Shown here: in pieces, positions 23,623 to 31,424 of the stretch
Layout of the letters: each line of letters begins with the position of its first letter
Numbering within the stretch: the first letter of the stretch is position 1
NCBI RefSeq assembly: GCF_016654015.1
Contig: NZ_JAEPWM010000002.1
Location: 62,001-126,000, forward strand
DNA: 64,000 bases
Direction: 5' to 3'
Origin: Ramlibacter ginsenosidimutans
Lineage (GTDB): Bacteria > Pseudomonadota > Gammaproteobacteria > Burkholderiales > Burkholderiaceae_C
The notes under the pieces: model-generated
What the model was told of the DNA's origin: nothing
Databases searched by the model: none
Seen by the model: only the letters and a program-made list of their open reading frames with translations
Translations under genes and position numbers: made by a program

Positions 23623-24335
23623 GCAAGGCCTTTCGCGAGGGTCAGGAGGGCCAGGGCAGCCAGCGGTGCGGTTTCCGCCCGCAGCACCCTCGGGCCGAGG
23701 TTTACCGGCTGCCAGCCAAGCCGCAACGCGTCGGCTTCTTCGCTGGGGGCGAACCCGCCCTCGGGGCCGCTCAGGAGGGTGACCGGGCCCGCGCCCGCAT
23801 GCTGCGCCAGCGGTTCGCTGCCGGGCGCGAGCGAGAGGATACGACCCGGCGCTGACTGCGCTGCCAGCCACGACGGGAAGCCCTGCACGGCGTGCACGAG
23901 GGGCACCCGGTTGCGGCCGCATTGCTCGCAGGCGGCGATGGCGATCGCCTGCCAGTGCGCCTGCTTCTTCTGCGCGCGCTCGCCCGCCAACCGCAGCACG
24001 CTGCGCTCGGCCACCAGCGGCTGGATCGATGCGGCGCCGAGTTCGGTCGCCTTTTCCACCAGCCAGTCCATCCGCTCGTTGGCAGGCATGGCGAGCGCCA
24101 GGTGCACGGCGACGGGCGCCTCGCGGTCGATCGAGTGCCCCTGGCCCACGCGCACGCGGACCTCGCTGCGTCCCATGTGCTCGACGAGCGCGTCGTACTC
24201 GCCGCCGCGTCCATCGAACACGGTGAGTGCATCGCCCGGCTGCAGGCGCAGCACCTGCACGTGCCGGGCCGCCGCGGCCGGAAGCGCCAGCACCTCGCCG
24301 GTGACGAGGGCGTGGTCGCAGTACAGGCGCGGCAC
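23619..24335 (-). CDS. rsmE: 16S rRNA (uracil(1498)-N(3))-methyltransferase
   Basis: A 238-residue SPOUT-class methyltransferase that methylates U1498 of 16S rRNA. An N-terminal PUA-like domain (MPRLYCDHAL... ARHVQVLRLQPGDALTVFDGRGGEY) is followed by the knotted SAM-binding domain with LLSGPEGGFAPSEE and LGPRVLRAETA. Start is GTG 24335, 5 bases after the amgK stop at 24341; this gives a family-typical N terminus and avoids a long extension inside amgK. It overlaps the MFS gene at its stop. Part of the amgK-rsmE-MFS unit. Confidence 0.93.
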   Translation of the reverse strand: MPRLYCDHALVTGEVLALPAAAARHVQVLRLQPGDALTVFDGRGGEYDALVEHMGRSEVRVRVGQGHSIDREAPVAVHLALAMPANERMDWLVEKATELGAASIQPLVAERSVLRLAGERAQKKQAHWQAIAIAACEQCGRNRVPLVHAVQGFPSWLAAQSAPGRILSLAPGSEPLAQHAGAGPVTLLSGPEGGFAPSEEADALRLGWQPVNLGPRVLRAETAPLAALALLTLAKGLA

Positions 24336-24340
24336 GGCGC

Positions 24341-25417
24341 TCAGACGCGGCCGAACGCGAATCCGCTCACGGCATCGCTGCCTTCCACCTGGTCGATCAG
24401 GCGCGCGAGCGGCGTGAGCTCGCGATAGCGGTGCGTGGTGGCGCGGATGTAGCCGATGAAGCGCGGTGCATCGGCCAGGTACTTGGGCTTGCCGTCGCGC
24501 AGCGTCAGCCGGGCGAAGATGCCGGCGACCTTCAGGTGCCGCTGCAGTCCCATCCACTCGACGGCGCGATAGAACTCGCCGAAGTCGGGGTCGACGGGCA
24601 GGCCGGCCTTCAGCGCCTTTTCCCAATAGCGCACCGTGATGTCCAGGACGAATTCCTCGTCCCAGCTGAGGAAGGCGTCGCGCATCAGGCAGGCGATGTC
24701 GTACGTGATCGGGCCGTACACGGCGTCCTGGAAGTCCAGCACGCCCAGCCGCGGTTCGGCCGCGTCGCGCGGGATCATCAGGTTGCGCGGCATGAAGTCG
24801 CGGTGCACGTACACGCTCGCCGACGCGAGGTTGCGCTGCATGATCAGGCGGAACTGCGAGTCGAGGGTGGTGCGCATCGCCGGCGTGAGCTCGACGCCGC
24901 GATGCTTCTGCAGGTACCAGTCGGGAAAAAGCGCGAGCTCGCGCGCGAGCAGTGCTTCGTCATACGCCGGCAGCACGTCCGGGCGGGAAGCGAGCTGCCA
25001 GGCCAGCAAGGCATCCACGGCCCGCCCGTACAGCGCCTGGGTTTCGCGGCCGGGCTCGCCGCCCACCACTTCGATCATGGTTTGCGAGCCCAGGTCGTCC
25101 AGCAGCATGAAACCTTGCGGGGCGTCCCAGTCCAGCACGCGCGGCACGTTCAGTCCCGCCGCGGCCATCAGGCCGGCCACCTTTACAAAAGGGGCGCAGT
25201 CCTCGCGGTCGGGCGGTGCGTCCATCACGATGTAGCTGCCGCCCTGCCCATCCACGCGGAGGTACCGGCGGAAGCTGGCATCCGCCGACGCAGGGCGGAC
25301 GCTGGCGGGTTGCAGGCCGTGCGCCGGGGCGACGCTGGCAAGCCACGCATGGAACGCGGCTTCGCGCCGGGGGTCGTTCCAGGTGACCACGGAGGGGGTT
25401 GGCGCGGAATCGCTCAT
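24341..25417 (-). CDS. amgK: N-acetylmuramate/N-acetylglucosamine kinase (aminoglycoside phosphotransferase fold)
   Basis: A 358-residue kinase-like protein. The catalytic loop YVHRDFMPRN has His205, Asp207 and Asn212, and the metal-binding LDFQDA has Asp228, the phosphotransferase signature. AmgK phosphorylates the anomeric carbon of MurNAc and GlcNAc in peptidoglycan recycling and feeds MurU, whose gene is found here at 41127-41807. In pseudomonads and many beta-proteobacteria amgK and murU are adjacent; here they are 16 kb apart. It is divergent from lptD with a 62-base gap. Start ATG at 25417 gives the standard N terminus. Confidence 0.85.
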   Translation of the reverse strand: MSDSAPTPSVVTWNDPRREAAFHAWLASVAPAHGLQPASVRPASADASFRRYLRVDGQGGSYIVMDAPPDREDCAPFVKVAGLMAAAGLNVPRVLDWDAPQGFMLLDDLGSQTMIEVVGGEPGRETQALYGRAVDALLAWQLASRPDVLPAYDEALLARELALFPDWYLQKHRGVELTPAMRTTLDSQFRLIMQRNLASASVYVHRDFMPRNLMIPRDAAEPRLGVLDFQDAVYGPITYDIACLMRDAFLSWDEEFVLDITVRYWEKALKAGLPVDPDFGEFYRAVEWMGLQRHLKVAGIFARLTLRDGKPKYLADAPRFIGYIRATTHRYRELTPLARLIDQVEGSDAVSGFAFGRV

Positions 25418-25479
25418 GGATAATCGATTCTACAAATCCAACGTGGCGCGCTCGCATCGCGCCCGGGCTCCCCAACCCG

Positions 25480-27882
25480 ATGCATCACCCAAGAAACAAG
25501 GCGTCCGTCGCCCGCTTTGCCCTGACGCCGGTGGCCCTCGTGGTGGCCTCGCTGCTGCAGCCGGCTTCGGTACGGGCCCAGGACGCGGGCGCCACCTCGC
25601 CCAAGCTGAGGACGTCGCCGCTGCTGCAGGAGCGCATTCCCGCGCAGGCCCGCCCGCAACTGCCGACCTTCGTCGAAGGGGACCAGATCCAGGGCCGCAC
25701 CGACCTCGAGACGGTCGTCGAGGGCCATGCGGAGTTGCGCCGCGCCGACACCGTCATCCGTGCCAGGCGCCTGGAATACAACAACGCGACCGACGTCGCA
25801 CGCGCCATCGGGGACGTGCACATCAACAAGGCCGGCAACATCTTCGAAGGGCCGCTGCTGGAGCTGGAGGTCGGGACCTTCCAGGGCTTCTTCAACCAGC
25901 CGCGCTACCGGTTCCTGGCCAACGACGCGTATGGCGAAGCGGACCGCGTGGACTTCATCGACGACAAGCACTCGATCATCCGCAACGCGACGTACACGAC
26001 TTGCCAGCGCAAGCCCGGCCCGAGCTGGATGCCTGACTGGATCCTGCGCGCCTCCACCATCGCCATGGACGAAGAGGAGGAGGTGGGACGCGCCAGCTCC
26101 GCCGTCCTGAGCTTCAAGGGCGTCCCGATCCTGCCCGTGCCGGCCCTGAGCTTTCCGCTGTCGGAGAAGCGCAAGTCCGGCCTGCTGCCGCCCACCATCG
26201 GCCTGGACAACCGCAGCGGCCTGGAAGTCACGCTGCCCTATTACTGGAACATCGCGCCCAACCGGGATGCGACGCTCTATCCGACCCTCATGACGCGGCG
26301 CGGCGTCGACCTCGCCGGCGAATTCCGCTACATCGAGCCCACCTACCAGGGGCTCGTGCGCGGGGACTTCCTGCCGAACGACCGGCTGCGTGACCGGGAC
26401 CGCTGGGGCTTCACCGCGCAGCACACGCAGAATTCGCTGCGCATTCCGGGGCTGGGAGCGACCAGCCTGAACCTCAACCTGAACCGGGTCAGCGACGACA
26501 ACTACTGGCAGGACTTCTCGCGCAGCACGGCTTCGCTCACGCAGCGGCTGCTGGCGAACGACGGCACGCTGGGCTGGAACTGGGGGCCGGTGAACTTGAG
26601 CGGGCGTGTGCAGCGCTGGCAGACGCTGCAGGACCCGACCAGCCCGATCGTGCCGCCGTACGACCGCTCGCCGGAACTCACGGCCCGCTACGGGAAGAAC
26701 AACTTCTGGAGCGGTTTCGACTCGAACGTCGAGGCCGACTACACCCACTTCACGCACGCGATCCCCGACATCGTGCGGACCACCTTCCCCACGCAGCAGG
26801 AAGTCACCCAGCCCGACGCGCAGCGCAGCTACCTGATGGCGCAGGTCGCGCGCCCCTGGCAGGCGCCCGGCTGGTTCGTGATCCCGAAGGCGCAGGTGCA
26901 CTCGCGGTACTACGCCTTCGACGCGCCGCTGGCCACCGGGCAGACCGATGCGGCCGTGACGGTGCCGACCTTCAGCCTGGACAGCGGACTGGTCCTGGAG
27001 CGCAAGGTCAGTCTTCTCGGCCGCAACTTCGTGCAGACGCTGGAGCCGCGCGCCTTCTACGTCTATACGCCCTTCCGCGACCAGAACTACCTGCCGAACT
27101 ACGACTCCGCGCCGCTCGATTTCAACGCCGCGACGATCTTCTCGGAGAACCAGTACGGCGGCAACGACCGCATCGCCGACAACAACCTGCTCACCGTCGG
27201 CGCCAACACGCGCTTCCTCGATCCGGACACCGGGGCGGAAGCGGCGCGCTTCGCCGTCGCGCAGCGCTACCGCTTCTCCGACCAGCACGTCGTCGTGCCC
27301 GGGCAGACCACGCCGATCAGCGAACGGCTGTCCGACGTCCTGTTTGGCGCGTCGCTCGCGTACTCGCCGAAGTGGAGCGCCGATGCGGTCATGCAGTACA
27401 ACTTCAAGGCGAGCCAGTCCGTGCGGTCCACGGTGGGCGTGCGCTACAACCCGGGCAGCTATCGCGTACTGAGCGTGGCCTACCGCCGCCAGCAGGGGAT
27501 CAGCGAGCAGTGGGACATCGGCTGGCAATGGCCGATCAACGACCTTTGGGGCGACAAGGGCCAGGACCTCGGGGCGGGACGCGGCCAGGGCGAGGGCCGC
27601 TGGTACAGCGTGGGCCGGCTGAACTACAGCGTGCGGGATGCCGCGCTGGTCGATGGGATCGCCGGACTGGAATACGATGCGGGCTGCTGGATCGGCCGCG
27701 TCGTGCTGGAGCGGATGCAGGCCGGCACCGCGATCAACAAGCGGATCCTGTTCCAGATCGAGTTCGTGGGCTTCGCCCGGCTCGGCTCGAACCCGCTGCA
27801 GACGCTCAAGCAAAATATCCCCCGCTACCAGTTCCTGCGGGAGCGCGTGACCACCCCGAGCCGCTTCAGCAATTACGATTAG
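25480..27882 (+). CDS. lptD: LPS-assembly outer membrane protein LptD
   Basis: About 800 residues. A signal peptide (ALTPVALVVASLLQPASVRAQ, cleaved around residue 34) is followed by an OstA/LptA-like periplasmic beta-jellyroll (about 60-190) and a large C-terminal beta-barrel ending FSNYD. LptD with LptE inserts LPS into the outer leaflet. Only two cysteines are present, one in TTCQRKPG near the jellyroll/barrel junction and one in DAGCWIG near the C terminus, allowing one interdomain disulfide rather than the two of E. coli. I chose ATG 25480, directly before the signal peptide; an in-frame ATG at 25399 would overlap the divergent amgK gene. surA follows after 12 bases. Confidence 0.93.
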   Translation: MHHPRNKASVARFALTPVALVVASLLQPASVRAQDAGATSPKLRTSPLLQERIPAQARPQLPTFVEGDQIQGRTDLETVVEGHAELRRADTVIRARRLEYNNATDVARAIGDVHINKAGNIFEGPLLELEVGTFQGFFNQPRYRFLANDAYGEADRVDFIDDKHSIIRNATYTTCQRKPGPSWMPDWILRASTIAMDEEEEVGRASSAVLSFKGVPILPVPALSFPLSEKRKSGLLPPTIGLDNRSGLEVTLPYYWNIAPNRDATLYPTLMTRRGVDLAGEFRYIEPTYQGLVRGDFLPNDRLRDRDRWGFTAQHTQNSLRIPGLGATSLNLNLNRVSDDNYWQDFSRSTASLTQRLLANDGTLGWNWGPVNLSGRVQRWQTLQDPTSPIVPPYDRSPELTARYGKNNFWSGFDSNVEADYTHFTHAIPDIVRTTFPTQQEVTQPDAQRSYLMAQVARPWQAPGWFVIPKAQVHSRYYAFDAPLATGQTDAAVTVPTFSLDSGLVLERKVSLLGRNFVQTLEPRAFYVYTPFRDQNYLPNYDSAPLDFNAATIFSENQYGGNDRIADNNLLTVGANTRFLDPDTGAEAARFAVAQRYRFSDQHVVVPGQTTPISERLSDVLFGASLAYSPKWSADAVMQYNFKASQSVRSTVGVRYNPGSYRVLSVAYRRQQGISEQWDIGWQWPINDLWGDKGQDLGAGRGQGEGRWYSVGRLNYSVRDAALVDGIAGLEYDAGCWIGRVVLERMQAGTAINKRILFQIEFVGFARLGSNPLQTLKQNIPRYQFLRERVTTPSRFSNYD

Positions 27883-27894
27883 AGTGCAAGCACG

Positions 27895-29265
27895 ATGAAT
27901 TCTCGTTTTCTGGCGCTGGCGTTGGCCTGCGCGGGTCTCGCCGCTGGCGTCGCCCTTCCGGCCGCCGGCCAAGGCCTGCGCTCCACGCCGCAGATCGGTG
28001 TCCGCACGATCCCGCGTGCCGACGCCGGTCCGCAGCCGGCGGACTACATCGTCGCAGTGGTGAACTCCGAGCCGATCACCAACAACGAAGTGCGGCGGCG
28101 CATGGTGCGCTACGAGCAGCAGCTCGCCGCCCAGGGCTCCCCCCTGCCGCCGCGGGCGCAGCTCGCGCGCGAAGTGCTGGACCGCCTGATCACCGAGAAG
28201 GCGCAGCTGCAGGTGGCGCGGGAGACCGGCATCAAGGTCGACGATGCCACCGTGGACCAGGCGGAGCAGACCGTCGCCCGCCAGAACAACATCGACGTCA
28301 ACGAATTGCGCCGGCGCGTGGTCGCCGAGGGGCTCAGCCCCGCGCAGTTCCGCGACGACCTGCGCAACCAGATCCTGCTGCAGCGCGTGCGCGACCGCGA
28401 ACTGCAGTCCCGCGCCAAGGTGACCGAGCTGGACGTGGACGAGTACCTGCGCGACCAGCAGAACGCCCCCGATCCGGCGCTGGTGGAGATGAATCTCGCG
28501 CACATCCTGGTCGCCGTGCCGGAGAACGCGACGCCGGAGCAGGTGGCGCAGGCCAAGGCGAAGGCGGACAAGCTGCTGGAGCGCGCGCGCGCGGGCGAGG
28601 ACTTCGCCAAGCTCGCGCGCGAGGGATCCGATGCGGCCGGCGCGGCGCAGAACGGCGGCGTGCTGGGGCTGCGTCCGGCCGACCGGCTGCCGCCGCTGTT
28701 CGTGCAGGCCGCAAGCAACCTGCCGCAAGGCGGCGTCAGCGACGTGCTGCGCTCGCAGGCGGGCTTCCACATCGTCAAGGTGCTGGAGAAACGCGCAGCG
28801 AGCAAGGCCGGCATGAGCGTCACGCAATCGCATGCGCGGCACATCCTGCTGCGACCGAACGCGCAGATGTCGGAGGCCCAGGCGCGCCAGAAGCTCGCCG
28901 ACTTCAAGCGCCGCATCCTGGCGGGGCAGGCCGACTTCGCGACGCTGGCGCGGGAGAACTCGCAGGACGCCAGTGCCAAGAACGGCGGCGACCTGGGCTG
29001 GGCGAGCGCGGGGATGTTCGTCCCGGAGTTCGATGAGGTGCTGGATTCACTGCAGCCCGGCCAGATCTCCGACCCGATCACCACCCGCTTCGGCGTTCAC
29101 CTGATCCAGCTGATCGAGCGGCGCCAGGCCACGCTCAGTCCGAGGGAGCAGCGTGAAGTGGCGCGCAACCTCGTGCGCGAGAAGAAGCTGGACGAGGCCT
29201 ACGCCCGCTGGACGCAGGAAGTGCGCGGCCGCGCCTACGTGGAGCTGCGCGAGCCGCCGCAGTGA
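27895..29265 (+). CDS. surA: Periplasmic chaperone / peptidyl-prolyl isomerase SurA
   Basis: A 456-residue secreted protein. Signal peptide at residues 1-23 ([20 protein letters not shown]). A SurA N-terminal domain (about 45-165, beginning [21 protein letters not shown]) is followed by two parvulin-type rotamase domains (about 195-300 with HILVAVPE and about 310-415 with HILLRPNAQ) and a C-terminal helix. SurA delivers outer membrane proteins, including LptD, to the BAM complex, so its position right after lptD is functional. Its stop overlaps the rsmA GTG start. The pdxA gene found between surA and rsmA in E. coli is absent here. Confidence 0.95.
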   Translation: MNSRFLALALACAGLAAGVALPAAGQGLRSTPQIGVRTIPRADAGPQPADYIVAVVNSEPITNNEVRRRMVRYEQQLAAQGSPLPPRAQLAREVLDRLITEKAQLQVARETGIKVDDATVDQAEQTVARQNNIDVNELRRRVVAEGLSPAQFRDDLRNQILLQRVRDRELQSRAKVTELDVDEYLRDQQNAPDPALVEMNLAHILVAVPENATPEQVAQAKAKADKLLERARAGEDFAKLAREGSDAAGAAQNGGVLGLRPADRLPPLFVQAASNLPQGGVSDVLRSQAGFHIVKVLEKRAASKAGMSVTQSHARHILLRPNAQMSEAQARQKLADFKRRILAGQADFATLARENSQDASAKNGGDLGWASAGMFVPEFDEVLDSLQPGQISDPITTRFGVHLIQLIERRQATLSPREQREVARNLVREKKLDEAYARWTQEVRGRAYVELREPPQ

Positions 29266-30041
29266 AGCACGTTGCGCGCAAGCGCTTCGGCCAGCATTTC
29301 CTGGCCGATGCGGGCGTGATCGACGCCATCGTGCGCGAGATCGCCCCGCGTGCCGGCCAGGCGGTGGTCGAGATTGGTCCCGGGCTCGCGGCTCTGACGC
29401 AGCCGCTGGTGGAGCGCCTGGGCAGGCTCACGGTGATCGAACTCGATCGTGATCTTGCCGCGCGCTTGCGGCAGCATCCGCAGCTGGACGTCGTCGAGTC
29501 GGACGTGCTGAAGGTGGACTTCGCCGGGCTGGCCGATCGCCTGGGCGTGCCGAAGCTGCGCGTCGTCGGCAACCTGCCGTACAACATCTCCAGTCCCATC
29601 CTGTTCGCGCTGCTGCGCTACGTGCAGCGCGTGGAGGACCAGCACTTCATGCTGCAGAAGGAAGTGGTGGACCGCATGGTGGCCGCGCCGGCCACCTCCG
29701 ATTACGGGCGCCTGTCCGTCATGCTGCAGTGGCGCTACGCCATGGAGAACGTGCTGTCGGTGCCGCCGGAGGCCTTCGATCCGCCGCCCAAAGTCGACAG
29801 TGCCGTCGTGCGCATGGTGCCCTATGCGCAGCCTCCGGAGGTGGACGAGGAACTGCTGTCGGAGCTGGTGCAGGTCGCCTTCTCGCAGCGGCGCAAGATC
29901 CTGCGCAACACGCTGGGCAAGTGGCTGGAGCAACATGGTTTCGCCGGCACCTTCGACGTGCAGCGGCGGGCGGAGGAAGTGCCGGTCGCGGAGTACCTGG
30001 CCTTGTGTGCCGAGGTGAAGCGCGGTCAAGCGTCCCGCTGA
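29262..30041 (+). CDS. rsmA: 16S rRNA (adenine(1518)-N(6)/adenine(1519)-N(6))-dimethyltransferase
   Basis: A 259-residue KsgA-type methyltransferase that dimethylates two adjacent adenines of 16S rRNA in late small-subunit assembly. Motifs: [10 protein letters not shown] near the start, [15 protein letters not shown] (SAM site), and the catalytic [12 protein letters not shown]. The GTG start overlaps the surA stop (GTGA), which sets the start and gives the canonical N terminus [11 protein letters not shown]. It is followed by a terminator at 30099-30128, closing the lptD-surA-rsmA operon. Confidence 0.95.
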   Translation: MKHVARKRFGQHFLADAGVIDAIVREIAPRAGQAVVEIGPGLAALTQPLVERLGRLTVIELDRDLAARLRQHPQLDVVESDVLKVDFAGLADRLGVPKLRVVGNLPYNISSPILFALLRYVQRVEDQHFMLQKEVVDRMVAAPATSDYGRLSVMLQWRYAMENVLSVPPEAFDPPPKVDSAVVRMVPYAQPPEVDEELLSELVQVAFSQRRKILRNTLGKWLEQHGFAGTFDVQRRAEEVPVAEYLALCAEVKRGQASR

Positions 30042-30098
30042 CGCAGGTCCGTCCCGGTGGCGGGCACCGCCGATGCCTGGCTTCGACGAAGGGGCGAA

Positions 30099-30128
30099 AA
30101 AAAGCCGGGCGAGCCCGGCTTTTCTTCT
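30099..30128 (+). terminator. Intrinsic terminator of the lptD-surA-rsmA operon
   Basis: AGCCGGG (30103-30109) pairs with CCCGGCT (30114-30120) with a 4-base loop, flanked by A-tract and T-tract (TTTTCTTCT). The flanking A run makes it potentially bidirectional, serving also the minus-strand barstar side. Confidence 0.88.
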
Positions 30129-30143
30129 ATCTGCTGCACCGGC

Positions 30144-30233
30144 TCATGCCGCCGCGAGCCAGTACCCCGCGTTGAAGGGGCTGCTCATGCGCAGTGCGAG
30201 AGGCGATACGTCCAGGATCTTGTCCGTGGGCAT
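30144..30233 (-). CDS. Candidate small protein, 29 residues
   Basis: An ATG at 30233 is preceded by GGAGAGAAG, a good Shine-Dalgarno at proper spacing, and opens a frame of 29 codons (MPTDKILDVSPLALRMSS, then PFNAGYWLAAA). The frame is also open upstream through a GTG at about 30263 and back into the end of the barstar gene. It lies between barstar and the bidirectional terminator, so it would be the last cistron of the barnase-barstar transcript. Composition looks protein-like with no low complexity. I recognise no family; it may be spurious. Confidence 0.3.
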   Translation of the reverse strand: MPTDKILDVSPLALRMSSPFNAGYWLAAA

Positions 30234-30322
30234 CTTCTCTCCATCGGTGGCGACCGGCTGTTGCACGGGTTCGCCCTGGGCCTCGTTCGCCCGTTCCGCT
30301 TGGCCTTGTTGCGCGGAACGGG

Positions 30323-30751
30323 CTACCGAAAAGAATAGAAACAGCGGAATGGGACTTTCCGGTCTGCCCAGTAATCTGCGGTGTCCCGGAAGATGTCCAG
30401 GAGCTGCTCGCGCGCTTCCTTGTCGAACTTCCCGTTGGCCGGGATGTGCTCCAGCACCACGATGAAGCCTGGTTGCGGGCCCGATTTGTGCAAGGGGTCC
30501 GTCATGCAGTCGTACAGCGCGTCGAAGTTCTTGCCGAAGTTCGCGGGCAGCGTGAACTGCTGGGCGATCATGTCCAGCACGTCCTGCTTGCTCTGCGCGG
30601 TCGCCAGGTTGGCGTAGAGGAAGTGGTGGCCGAGGCGGGTGGCGGTCTCCTGCAGGTTCTGCACGCGGAACGCGCGGATCGACTGCACGATGTTGCTCCG
30701 GACACCCTTGAGGGGCGTCTCGGAAATTTCAGGACGAAGTGGTTTTTCCAT
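30323..30751 (-). CDS. Barstar family ribonuclease inhibitor
   Basis: A 142-residue protein with the barstar fold: FLYANLATAQSKQDVLDMIAQQFTLP followed by the inhibitor signature NFGKNFDALYDCMTDP, in which Asp and Tyr/Asn of the YDCL-type segment normally block the ribonuclease active site. The beta strands GFIVVLEHIP and the end PFRCFYSFR complete the domain. It is paired with a barnase-type gene immediately upstream. I chose ATG 30751 because the product then starts like a typical family member; a GTG at 30805 overlapping the ribonuclease stop (GTGA) would add 18 residues and imply translational coupling. Confidence 0.85.
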   Translation of the reverse strand: MEKPLRPEISETPLKGVRSNIVQSIRAFRVQNLQETATRLGHHFLYANLATAQSKQDVLDMIAQQFTLPANFGKNFDALYDCMTDPLHKSGPQPGFIVVLEHIPANGKFDKEAREQLLDIFRDTADYWADRKVPFRCFYSFR

Positions 30752-30801
30752 CTCCGTTTCTTTCTCTCTGGTCAAAAACAGGTCCCGCTTCATTTGGGGG
30801 T

Positions 30802-31206
30802 TCACTCCACGATCTTGCGAAAAATGGCGTAGGGGTCAGCGGTGTAGTAACAGGCATGCGGCATCCCCGGCGGATCTCCGCACACGATGCGCCGGGCGCC
30901 CCGGTCGCGCGATCCTGGCGCCGGCACGGTGTGTTCGCGGCTGGTCCCGCGCTTCTCGATCGGGAGCGGGCGCTCCCGGTTGCCGAACACCGCGCCGTCC
31001 TTGTCGTACGGAAACGGTCCGCCCAGGCGGATCAGTTCGTAGGTCTCCCGACCCGGCCGCGGCAGCTCGGTGGCGTGCACCGTCGCAAATCCGCTGGCGA
31101 GCGTTCCGTCCAAATCGCCCCGCGCGTTGACGGCGGGGGCCGCACCGATTGCGACGGCTGCCAAGGTGCTGGTGAGCACTAACTTGATCGCCGCGAACCG
31201 AGCCAT
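30802..31206 (-). CDS. Barnase-type (RNase N1/T1 family) secreted ribonuclease, catalytic His position replaced
   Basis: A 134-residue protein with a signal peptide (about residues 1-28, LVLTSTLAAVAIGAAPAVNA). The mature part fits the proteobacterial ribonuclease domain: ELPRPGRETYELIRLGGPF, FGNRERPLP, SREHTVPAPG (Glu91 as the presumed general base), RGARRIVCG (Arg residues) and ACYYTADPYAIFRKIV. In barnase and relatives the last motif is D-H-Y with the catalytic His (His102 in barnase); here the codon is CCC, giving Pro125. The protein is otherwise full length, so it may be catalytically weak or dead. Its product would be exported while barstar guards the cytoplasm. The ATG at 31206 is the first that gives a clean signal peptide. 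Confidence 0.8.
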   Translation of the reverse strand: MARFAAIKLVLTSTLAAVAIGAAPAVNARGDLDGTLASGFATVHATELPRPGRETYELIRLGGPFPYDKDGAVFGNRERPLPIEKRGTSREHTVPAPGSRDRGARRIVCGDPPGMPHACYYTADPYAIFRKIVE

Positions 31207-31383
31207 GAACGGACCTTCTGGAGAGATCTTCAAGGGACGCCACCCGGGGCCCCTGCGGGCTCCGGTCCTGCTCATCCCCGGGTTAACCCGGAAACTTCAA
31301 GGCCGGTAGTGTGACAGTTGCGTGGCTTCCGCGCAAGCCGGCGCCCAAATTTTGGGCAGGGGGAAAGGCCATTCCGACACACG

Positions 31384-31410
31384 GCCGGCGCTCAACAAGT
31401 GAGCGCCGGC
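31384..31410 (-). terminator. Hairpin downstream of maeB
   Basis: A perfect 11-bp stem (31384-31394 with 31400-31410, loop of 5) lies 15 bases past the maeB stop codon. It lacks a T-tract on the minus strand, so it may be a weak or factor-dependent terminator or an mRNA-stabilising hairpin. Confidence 0.5.
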
Positions 31411-31424
31411 TTATGTGGATGGGC

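Noticed and set aside
25419..25424. GATAAT as a -10 box for lptD
   Set aside because: The only TTG-containing -35 candidate is 14 bases away, too close; not listed as a promoter.
25414..28842. 1,142-codon open frame on the minus strand opposite lptD and surA
   Set aside because: Same antisense artefact; both plus-strand genes show complete domains and signal peptides.
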